A stretch of DNA of 64,000 nt from Perilla frutescens. Taxonomy: Eukaryota > Streptophyta > Magnoliopsida > Lamiales > Lamiaceae. The notes beneath the pieces were generated by a model. It was not told the origin of the DNA and ran no database searches. It saw only the letters and a program-made list of their open reading frames with translations. A program made the position numbers and the translations under genes. Of the stretch, positions 34,577-43,674 are shown in pieces (position 1 is the stretch's first letter; each line of letters opens with the position of its first letter). The DNA lies in NCBI GenBank assembly GCA_026008535.1, contig BRKX01000013.1, positions 57,609,726 through 57,673,725 of the forward strand, given 5' to 3'.

Positions 34577-36904
34577 ATGAAGTCGTCCACAATGCTCCAT
34601 GTGTTTTCCACCCTCTGCTTTGCCACAACATCAACTCTTGCAATATCTCTGTGGTTGCCTTCTGTGTCGTTGCCTGGTTGCCGAGATCTGTGTGGAAATG
34701 TCGACATTCCATATCCTTTTGGGATTGGTCCCAATTGCAGTGCAAATTCTTCCTTTACTGTTATCTGCAGAAATTCGACAACACCAATCTTGAGCAGCAT
34801 CAACATGGAAGCACTACATATTTCTCTCGTAGGTACGGTCAAAGTAAAGCAGCCTGTATCGCCCATGAATTGCTCTGCTAATCAGAGTATAGGACATCTG
34901 CCTCTATCCCTAAAGGGAAGTCCGTTTACTATCTCAGCACGCTACAACACATTCGCCGTATTCGGATGCAAGAATTCAATTTGGTTGCTTGCTAAAAATA
35001 CCACTACTGTAGGAGGATGCACGGCCATGTGTGATGCTAGCTCCACGGAAAGCAGTTGCAATGGCGTTAACTGCTGCCAGACCACACTTCCACCACGACT
35101 CAAGGAGGTTCAGTTTACTTACAAAACCAACGAAGCTAACTACAATAATAATAGCTTCTGCGGTTATGTTTTCCCAGTTGATAAGGCATCGTTTAAAAAG
35201 CATTACAAAAGCTATAAAGGCCTTCTTCGTAATATGCCGAATCCTTTAGATCGAGATATTGGATTTGCACCGCTAGTGCTATAGTGGGAATTTGGTAAAC
35301 TGAAAGGTTACACTAATGATGTTTGCACATATTCTGATGATTATTGCCTCTCATATCCTGATGATTTTGGCATCAGATATGGTACAAATTATGATAATGA
35401 CTCTTGTCGCCTCGCTCATCTTCGCGATATATGTCACGTGTATCCTACTAGTTATAGCTGCCTTCATGATCAATATAATTATGATACGTATTATAATAGT
35501 TACCGTGCAAATTATTATGCGTCGGGCTATGATGATTATGTATCTTCGAGCAAGTATTGCTCTTGCCCCAACGGTTATGAAGGGAACCCATATCTACCGG
35601 AAGGATGCATTGATATAGACGAATGCAGCGATGAAGTATCGAATCCATGCGGTTCATGGTCTTGTACCAATGAAATTGGCGATTATAGATGTCACGATAA
35701 AAAGGGCAAATATAAAACTCGTGTAAAAATAGCAATGATCAGTATTGGCAGTGGGATTGGAGCTTTAATTCTCCTACTCGTAGCATGGAAGTCCACAAAA
35801 GCTATTAGAAAAGGAATCAAGGCCAACCACAGGCGCAAGTTTTTCAAGCGAAATGGAGGATTGTTGTTGGAACAACAGTTGTCTGCAACTGATAATGGCC
35901 TTGAGAAGGCCAAGTTGTACAGTTCCAAAGAGTTGACACAAGCTACTGATAACTTCAATGAAAACCGTATACTTGGTCGTGGTGGCCAAGGTACTGTCTA
36001 CAAAGGAATGTTAATGGACGGAAGGATTGTGGCAATCAAGAAGTCTAAAAAGGTTGAGGAAGGTGATCTTGAAGCTTTCATTAATGAGGTGGTTATTCTA
36101 TCACAAGTGAAGCACAGGAATGTTGTTAAGTTATTGGGATGTTGCTTGGAGACTGAAGTTCCTCTTCTCGTCTACGAGTTTGTTCCTAATGGTACACTTC
36201 TCCACCAAATCCACGAGCCTAATGAGGAATTTCCATTAATTTGGGAGATGCGTGTGAGAATTGCAAGAGAAGTAGCAGGTGCACTTGCTTACTTACACTC
36301 CTCTGCATCTACACCCATATATCATCGGGATATCAAGTCAACGAACATACTTTTGGATGATAAGTATCAGGCCAAAATTTCAGATTTCGGGACATCAAGA
36401 TCAGTTGCTATTGATCAAACTCACATAACTACACGAGTGCTGGGAACCTTCGGCTACTTTGATCCAGAATACTTCCAATCAAGCCAGTTTACTGACAAGA
36501 GCGATGTCTACAGTTTTGGAGTGGTTATGGTGGAGCTGTTAACTGGGGAGAAAGCAGTATCCTCAACTAGAATCAAAGAGGGAAGGGGTTTGGCAGCACA
36601 CTTCTTGCATTCCATGCAGGAAAATCAGTTATTTGATATTCTTGATGCAAGGGTCATCAAAGAAGGTAAGAGGGAAGAAATTGTGGCTATAGCTGAACTT
36701 GCTCGAAGATGCCTGCATTTAAATGGTAAGAGAAGGCCAACAATGAAGGAAGTTGCAGTGGAGTTGGAAGGACTTCAAGTACAGGAAGAACATCCAATTG
36801 AGGTTGTTGAATCTGACGTTGATGACGACGACCTCTCTTTGATTTCAGAGAGCATGCATTTGGACACACCAGAAGCTGAGTATGTATCCGTTACTTGGCA
36901 GTGA
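34577..36904 (+). pseudogene. WAKL-4: WAK-like gene with a nonsense codon at codon 236 and a divergent 3' end
   Basis: One frame of 775 codons from ATG 34,577 (MKSS) to TGA 36,904, broken only by TAG at 35,282-35,284, where WAKL-5 has GAG. The signal peptide is followed by a GUB_WAK-type domain with an extra few residues (LWLPSVSLPGC) and RDLCGNVDIPYPFG in place of the usual QEKCGNVTIPYPFG; then Tyr-rich variable segment, EGF-like module, membrane helix and kinase (VAIKK, HRDIKSTN, DFG). Up to GEKAVSS it tracks WAKL-5. From about 36,560 onward it differs (TRIKEGRGLAAHFLHS, acidic tail DVDDDDLSL, end SVTWQ) and its 3'UTR is also different, so the gene is a chimera of two WAKL lineages. As written it encodes a 235-aa secreted ectodomain. 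Confidence 0.87.
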
Positions 36905-37486
36905 GCCCTAAAGAAGACTACATCCTTATAGTTTTGTAATTGTTTGTTGAATATGTTTTTGATTCAGTTCAGTGTTTATATTGTAAGAATTTAATATGAA
37001 TGTTTCTTCTTCGTGTTGAGAATAAGCTCCATTTCACGTACGTAAAAGAATGAATACCAAATCTCTACACACATTGTATTAGAGGAATGTAGTAATCGTT
37101 TAATTTTGTGGACTCATTTTCTTTGACCCCTCCAAGCAAAGCACAACATGTAACAGGAAATCTCATGTGCTCAATTCGTTTGCCTAGCGAAAATTCTTCC
37201 AAAAATGAATGATGTTTATCAGTTCTTGGGAAATCTCAGAATCATTGGATAGTTCTTCTACTAAAAAAAAAATAAACTAAAGGATAAAGGATTTTGGAAC
37301 ACCCATTGGAGTACCAAATGCAGAATAAAGGATCTCATCCAAATTTTGCGAGGTTGAAAATTAAGAGTTGAAACATTTACAGTTGACTTGGATGAAGATA
37401 GGGCATCTAGATTAATTACTAGGAAAGAACAAATGACATGAAATTTATATATATACAGTTGATCATCGTTCCAACTCATTTCGATC
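36905..37486. other. WAKL-4 3' flank
   Basis: The 3'UTR of the divergent lineage (to about 37,025) is followed by DNA paralogous to about 3,520-3,820 downstream of WAKL-1, including a TTGACT motif at 37,383. The shared WAKL/MAF1 flank is absent. No gene. Confidence 0.55.
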
Positions 37487-37491
37487 ATAAC

Positions 37492-38328
37492 TGTAACACA
37501 AATTTCGAGTATTTAAATTAATAAACACCGGAAAATCGTACAAATAAAATATTTCGGATTGATTTTACAATTTGTGGTTCGATTCTCTATCTAAGTCTTC
37601 TGATTCTTCTCTTCAGGATTTTGTTCATCGTTGTTCTTCAAGATCTTCAAGTTGTTCTTACTCTTCGATCTTCAGGAATCCGATGCTGGGAGGTTTATAA
37701 CGTCGATTCGAAGGATTTTCATCTTGATTCCGAATCAAACGTAGTTTTTGGGATGATTTGTTGAAGAACGCTTTGAATCTTCAAGTTGTTCTTGAGGATT
37801 TGAGGTTGATAACGCCGATTGGAGGGCCGAGCACCTTGGATCCGGATCGAACGTCGAGTTTGGGATGATTTCTGGGGAAGAACGCGAAGAACGCCTTGAA
37901 TCTCGAACTTGAATGCCTTGAAGATTGAAGAGAGCTTTCTCCGATGAATCCTTCTCCAAACTTAAGCTCTTGAACTTCTTGTCATTTCCCTTAGCCAAGC
38001 CCTCTATTTATAAGCAAATGAGGGTGTATTTAGGGCTTAGGTGGCGACGTCTCATTGGTCCATTTGTTAGGGCTTATGTGGCATAATTTTATTGGTGCCT
38101 TGTACCCTTTGTAATTCTCTACAACAACATGGCCATTTCTTGTGTGAGCTCGTTTATGTGTCGTATTTCCATTGGTTGAGATTTTTCCACATATTGAATA
38201 CCAATTTATTTATTTAATTTAGGAATTAAAATTCCTAAAATATAAATAAATGATACAATTTGGATATTTCAATTGTTTAATTTCCACGTGTCACCATTTG
38301 GTTGGTGATAGAAATTTAATTGCTTACA
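37492..38328 (-). mobile_element. Solo LTR, 5-bp TSD
   Basis: 837 bp beginning TGTAACACAAATT and ending TTGCTTACA, flanked by a perfect ATAAC duplication (37,487-37,491 and 38,329-38,333). The insertion falls within the WAKL cassette phrase 'cataaccaaattataattag'. On the minus strand TATAAATAGAGGG occurs (complement of about 37,999-38,012), suggesting the LTR promoter runs on that strand. No internal region or partner LTR, so a product of LTR-LTR recombination. Confidence 0.85.
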
Positions 38329-38480
38329 ATAACGAAATTGTAATTAGCATTCTTGTCTCATACATACATATATGTATTCTCTCTAGCCATCATCTCGGTT
38401 GCAAAAGTAAGCTCAGAAATCAGAAAACATGATTGGAGTTTTTACACGTTCCTGATGTTTCATAACTTGACATTAATTTT
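38329..38480 (+). promoter_or_regulatory. Orphan WAKL leader cassette
   Basis: 'cattcttgtctcatacatac', 'tattctctctagccatcatc' and 'acgttcctgatgtttcataa' match the leader exon and the first part of the leader intron of the copy at 9,040-9,190. The leader continues directly into the C-terminal WAKL tail at 38,481. Confidence 0.6.
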
Positions 38481-38591
38481 GAGCAAAATCAAGATGACTA
38501 TGAAGAGTGGAATTCTGTTGAGAATGGTGAGTCCGGCGGCTTTTCTTCCATCTCCGATTATTCACAACATCCATTTCTTGATGAGCCTTGA
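38481..38591 (+). pseudogene. WAKL relic: last 36 codons only
   Basis: In frame it reads EWNSVENGESGGFSSISD and ends QHPFLDEP plus a stop. This aligns with the C-terminal tail of WAKL-1 (ECHSVEIGHESHDFSSTSES ... HPLLGET) and of the other full copies. The signal peptide, ectodomain and kinase are all gone. The junction lies between leader-intron sequence and the tail, so one deletion removed about 2.4 kb of gene. Confidence 0.7.
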
Positions 38592-40261
38592 ACAAATACA
38601 ATATTGCATCTCCTTCTGCAATAGCAAGAAATGAACAGTTTTGTTTTATCTTCCAACTTTCCGCTTTCAATTTTTTTTTTATTTTTTGGTTGCTGTGTTG
38701 ATCTCAATCATTAGATTGGAGCAATCATTATTGATTTAGTCGATTATCGGACTAGGCATTTCATCGAACATATAATCTGCCAATAAATAGAGCGCATTGT
38801 TAAGAGCTTACAAAATTTGGAACAGTTCCTGCTCATTCCGAAAGTGCTTTCGAAGCAGTTTCCTTCCACTTGATTGAAGTCCAAAATAGTCGTTCCGTCG
38901 CTTTTGTGGCATTTTTTCCATGTCTTTTTTTTTTTTTTTTTGGGAATTTATGAAGTAAACGAGAGCCATTAATTTTATTATTTAACACGCCAACAACACG
39001 AGCTAATCTCTCAAAGAAATTCCATCTCAACCATTCATTATACTCACAATAATACAGATGACTAAGCACAGACAGAGATGGTGACTGCTTTCCATTTACT
39101 TTCTTCGCGACCGTTGACTCCTAATTTTCTACGGCATCCATCAACCAAGGCAATTTTAAATTCTTAGTCTTTTTGTTTGAAAAGTATACAGCCAATAGAT
39201 AAATTCTATATTCTCTCAATTATTTTATAAATATAATCAAGCTCAATTATTTCCATATATATATGAAATATTTTAGCAGATATATATCGAGGGAAGTTCT
39301 TCAGCTCAACTTCATATCACCGTACGTTGATAGAACTACTACAAAAGGTATGTACATGAACCTTCTTTAGCTTTGTAAGTTATTTTTATTTTGGATATGA
39401 TAGGAAAGGGGATTGCAAGAACATATACTGTTATTTGATTGCATGATCTTTTTTGTCTTTTCATTTATTACATTCTGCCTTGCCTTATTTTTGCTTCCAG
39501 TTTCAAGTTCATACTCCAAATTAACATACTTTACAAGTAACATTTTATTGAGCGCTTATTTCGGATGATAGATTGGATTCATGGCATACTTTGATGGACT
39601 AGTTTATCTTGCACACAATTCAACTAAATTGCATAAATGAAATACTTCAATCAATTTAATTAGTAAATGTTTATTTGTGTCTCGAAATGTTACACTCCCT
39701 CCGTTTCATAATATTTGATGTTTTAGCCTTTTACTGTTGTCTCTAATTATTTTATGTTTTATATTTTTTCACACACTTTCTCCCAATTTTACCCCTATCA
39801 AAACAAATATATTAGAAAAATATAACTTATTAGAATTTGATATAGCTGAAGAGGAGAAAAGAGGGTACATTTGTAAAAAAATTTACTTCTTAATTTTTGT
39901 GTAAAAGGCTAAATTAAAGATCAAATATTATAAAATTGGGGCGGGGGTGTAATTGTTTGTGGACGAATTAAGGATTATAATAGTAATATTAATTTATAAT
40001 TAGTGGATAATCAATTGATGTGGATGAATAAAAAATTATAATAGTAGAATTCTATTGAAAAAAAATATTTAAATTATAAAATATAATATATTATATACGA
40101 AAAATTAATTATATAATATAGTATATTATTGTGGTATTATATTTCTTAATCCTTTTTCTTGTTTCCTCTCATTGCTATGTGAAAAAATTATAATAGCAGA
40201 ATTCTATTGTAATAAAAAAAATTATAATAGTAGAATTCTATTGAAAAAAGAAATATTTAAA
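38592..40261. other. Intergenic DNA upstream of WAKL-5
   Basis: 38,740-39,270 is paralogous to 3,890-4,350, and 39,365-39,610 to 7,030-7,265. Between them this copy has about 95 bp where elements A-C sit in the other copy. It includes a possible exon/donor 'ctactacaaaaggtatgtac' at about 39,335. A Stowaway-like MITE and the 'tagaattctattgaa' repeats lie at 39,693-40,260. No gene seen. Confidence 0.55.
39693..39949. mobile_element. Stowaway/mariner-like MITE
   Basis: 257 bp flanked by TA (39,691-39,692 and 39,950-39,951). The left end CACTCCCTCCGTTTCATAAT and the complement of the right end share CATAATATTTGATG.TTTAG / TATAATATTTGATCTTTAAT and AGCCTTTTAC as long inverted repeats. No ORF. Confidence 0.7.
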
Positions 40262-40310
40262 TTATTTCTTTAGCTGATCTTCAACCAGCGGCAAAACTAG
40301 CGCGTAGAAG
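40262..40310 (+). promoter_or_regulatory. WAKL-5 leader exon (3' part only)
   Basis: Only the last part of the cassette ('gctgatcttcaaccagcggc' to CGTAGAAG|GTACGT) is kept. The W-box, TATA and upstream leader of WAKL-2 and -3 are replaced by AT-rich repeat DNA, so this intact gene must use another promoter or transcription start. Confidence 0.5.
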
Positions 40311-40682
40311 GTACGTGGCTGATTTTTCATAATTAATTTGATATTAATTACCATCTGAATTTCTTGGAGCTAGTAGTTTGATATGGTGTGATTTTTTGCA
40401 TCTGAATTATGTACAGGATGATTAATGCTGATGTATTGATGTGTATAGAATTTTGGTATACGTTTCCAATTCTCTTTGCTAATTCTTTAATCATACAACA
40501 TCAACGTGTGCATTTTGTATTTGAAGGCTCGATTGTATTTTAATTTTATATCGAGTAAAATTATGAAATCTTCATGTTCAACGCGAGATCGAATATATTT
40601 TAATAATATTCCATTGTTCTTTTATTAATTTAGCGGCCTAATTCTATTCTACCAACTCTAGCGTGAACTTTCTACAAATTAG
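40311..40682 (+). other. WAKL-5 leader intron (predicted)
   Basis: GTACGT donor at 40,311, 'ttctacaaattag' acceptor ending at 40,682; 372 bp. The ATG lies 16 bases downstream. Confidence 0.6.
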
Positions 40683-40697
40683 CAATTGGATGGAAGA

Positions 40698-43058
40698 ATG
40701 AAGTCGTTCACAATGCTCCATGTGTTTTCCACCCTCTGCTTTGCCATAACATCAACTCTTGCAATATCTCTGTCGTTGCCTGGTTGCCGAGAAAAGTGTG
40801 GAAATGTCACCATTCCATATCCTTTTGGGATTGGTCCCAACTGCAGTGCAAATTCTTCCTTTACTGTTATCTGCAGAAATTCGACAACACCAATCTTGAG
40901 CAGCATCAACATTGAAGCACTAGATATTTCGATCCTAGGTACAGTCAAAGTGAAGCAGCCAGTGTCGCCCATGAATTGCTCTGCTAATCAGAGTATTGCA
41001 CATCTGCCTATATCCCTAAAGGGAAGTCCATTTAGCGTCTCAGCACGCTACAACACATTGGCAGTATTCGGATGCAAGAATTCAATTTGGCTGCTTGCTA
41101 ATAAGACCACTACTGTAGGAGGATGCACGGCCATGTGTAGTGATGATAACTCCGTGGAAAGCAGTTGCAATGGCGTTAACTGCTGCCAGACCCCGCTTCC
41201 ACCACGACTCAAGGAGCTTGAGTTTACTTACAAAACCAACGAAGCTAATTACAATAATAATAGCTTCTGTGGTTATGTTTTCCCTGTTGATAAGGCATCA
41301 TTTAAAAAGGATTACAAAAGCTATAAAGGCCTTCTTCGTAATATATCGAATCCTTCAGATCAAGAATTTGGATTTGCACCGCTAGTGCTAGAGTGGGAAT
41401 TTGGTAAACTGAAAGGTTACACTAATGATGTTTGCACATATTCTGATGATTATTGTCTCTCAAATCCTGATGATTCTGGTAGCAGATATCCTACTGATAA
41501 TGGTGACTCTTGTCTCCTCGCTCATCTTCGCGATGAATGTCACATGTATCCTACTAGTTGCCATCATGATCAATATTATAATGATATCTATTATAATCGT
41601 CGACATGAAGAGTATTATGGGGCGGACTATCATGATTATGTATCTTCGACCAAGTATTGCTCTTGCCCGGCCTTTGGTTATGAAGGGAACCCATATCTAC
41701 CGGAAGGATGCATTGATATAGACGAATGCAGCGATGAAGCATTGAATTCCTGCGGATCATGGTCTTGTACCAATGAAATTGGATATTATAGATGTCACGA
41801 TAAAAAGGGCAAATATAAAACTCATGTAAAAATAGCATTGATCAGTATTGGCAGCGGGATTGGAGCTTTAATTCTGCTACTCGTAGCATGGAAGTCCACA
41901 AAAGCTATTAGAAAAAGAATCAAGGCCAACCGCAGGCGCAAGTTTTTCAAGCGAAATGGAGGATTGTTGTTGGAACAACAGTTGTCTGCAACTGATAATG
42001 GCCTTGAGAAGGCCAAGTTGTACAGTTCCAAAGAGTTGACACAAGCTACTGATAACTTCAATGAAAACCGTATACTTGGTCGTGGTGGCCAAGGTACCGT
42101 CTACAAGGGAATGTTGATAGATGGAAGGATTGTGGCAGTCAAGAAGTCTAAAAAGGTAGAGGAAGGTGATCTTGAATCCTTCATAAATGAGGTGGTTATT
42201 CTATCACAAGTGAACCACAGGAATGTAGTTAAGTTATTGGGATGCTGCCTCGAGACTGAAGTTCCTCTTCTCGTCTACGAGTTTGTTCCTAATGGTACAC
42301 TTCTCCACCAAATCCACGAGCCTAATGAGGAATTTCCATTAACTTGGAAGATGCGTGTGAGAATTGCAAGAGAAGTAGCAGGTGCACTTGCTTACTTACA
42401 TTCCTCTGCATCTGCACCCATCTATCATCGGGATATCAAGTCAACGAACATACTTTTGGATGATAAGTATCGTGCCAAAATTTCAGATTTCGGGACATCC
42501 AGATCAATTGCTATTGATCAAACTCACCTGACTACACGAGTACTGGGAACCTTCGGCTACTTTGATCCAGAATACTTCCAGTCAAGCCAGTTCACTGACA
42601 AGAGTGATGTCTACAGTTTTGGAGTGGTCATGGTGGAGCTTTTAACTGGAGAGAAAGCAATATCATCACTGAGATTAGAATTAGGGAGGAATTTAGCTAC
42701 ACATTTTGTGCACTCAATGGAGGAAGATCAACTGTTTGATATTGTTGATGCAAGGGTCCTGAGAGAAGGGAAGAGGGAAGAAATTGAACGTGTAGCTGAA
42801 CTTGCTAGAAGATGTCTGCATTTTAGCGGGAAGAGAAGGCCAACGATGAAGGAAGTTGCAGCCGAGTTGGAAGCAATTCAAGAGGTAGAAGAATGCTCTA
42901 ATGTTGTGCAAAATTGTGCTGGCAGCAGCAGAGAGTGTCATTCTATTGAGATTGCTCATGAGTCTCGTGACTTCTCTTGCACCTCGGAGAGCATGTATTT
43001 CGACTCCATCACCCCATTTTCTCCAGAAGCTGATCATCCATTGCTTGGTGAGCCCTAA
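40698..43058 (+). CDS. WAKL-5: intact wall-associated receptor kinase-like protein
   Basis: 786 aa, uninterrupted, from ATG 40,698 (MKSF). Signal peptide 1-24; GUB_WAK-type cysteine-rich region from C30 (REKCGNVTIPYPFGIG); Tyr-rich variable segment about 246-320 with several YY pairs; EGF-Ca-like module from about 340 (DIDEC 341-344); membrane helix about 377-397; basic juxtamembrane KRIKANRRRKFFKR; kinase from about 441 with GRGGQGTV (460-467), lysine K482, HRDIKSTN (578-585) and DFG (597-599); tail ending HPLLGEP. All kinase catalytic residues are present. It faces MAF1 tail to tail (617 bp between stops) and appears to sit at the ancestral position, since only here does the shared 3' flank join an intact MAF1 gene. 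Confidence 0.93.
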   Translation: MKSFTMLHVFSTLCFAITSTLAISLSLPGCREKCGNVTIPYPFGIGPNCSANSSFTVICRNSTTPILSSINIEALDISILGTVKVKQPVSPMNCSANQSIAHLPISLKGSPFSVSARYNTLAVFGCKNSIWLLANKTTTVGGCTAMCSDDNSVESSCNGVNCCQTPLPPRLKELEFTYKTNEANYNNNSFCGYVFPVDKASFKKDYKSYKGLLRNISNPSDQEFGFAPLVLEWEFGKLKGYTNDVCTYSDDYCLSNPDDSGSRYPTDNGDSCLLAHLRDECHMYPTSCHHDQYYNDIYYNRRHEEYYGADYHDYVSSTKYCSCPAFGYEGNPYLPEGCIDIDECSDEALNSCGSWSCTNEIGYYRCHDKKGKYKTHVKIALISIGSGIGALILLLVAWKSTKAIRKRIKANRRRKFFKRNGGLLLEQQLSATDNGLEKAKLYSSKELTQATDNFNENRILGRGGQGTVYKGMLIDGRIVAVKKSKKVEEGDLESFINEVVILSQVNHRNVVKLLGCCLETEVPLLVYEFVPNGTLLHQIHEPNEEFPLTWKMRVRIAREVAGALAYLHSSASAPIYHRDIKSTNILLDDKYRAKISDFGTSRSIAIDQTHLTTRVLGTFGYFDPEYFQSSQFTDKSDVYSFGVVMVELLTGEKAISSLRLELGRNLATHFVHSMEEDQLFDIVDARVLREGKREEIERVAELARRCLHFSGKRRPTMKEVAAELEAIQEVEECSNVVQNCAGSSRECHSIEIAHESRDFSCTSESMYFDSITPFSPEADHPLLGEP

Positions 43059-43656
43059 TAACAGTGCATCCTTTCATCTTAATATATCAGATCAATAGGA
43101 AATCTTAAGCACTACTTACGTTCTGATCTGCTTTGGTTTGAATAAATTTGTTAAATCATCCTACTTCTTTTGGCAATTTGTGTAGATGTGTTAATATTGT
43201 TATGGTTTTGATCTTGGATTGTTGCAAGAGCTTGCAGAGCATGTTCTGTATTCAGTGTGTTTGTATTCTTAGACTATGATATGTTGAAGTTTAATGCCTC
43301 TTTGTTGGTGATTATGTGTTAACAAAATATTGTTGGAATTTACATGAACCATGCTAACGAAGATTTACATTAACCGATAAATATTGGGATTAAAATGATA
43401 AAACCTCTTGAAATTTCATGAACTTCGCAATAGTCTGCAAGTTTCCAAACCTGATACAGAGTATTAACATAGCATTTCTACAGCAGAGGGAGCAATGAGT
43501 CATTTGCAGCGTTAATCGCGGTATTAGTATTTACATACGGGAAAGGCGTAAACACTAACACAACACAACTAAAAGAACACATGACCTAGATACAGCCCAA
43601 GCTAAATACATCAAGAGGGTTGACAGAAGACTTTCATGACCATATACAATCACAGG
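43059..43656 (+). repeat. WAKL-5 3' flank and MAF1 3'UTR, source of the duplicated flank
   Basis: The copy in native context: WAKL 3'UTR on the left, MAF1 3'UTR (minus strand) on the right. Homology with the three relic copies ends at CACAGG near 43,656, about 18 bases from the MAF1 stop codon (43,675-43,677). Confidence 0.8.
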
Positions 43657-43674
43657 ATTACAGCGATTACCCGA

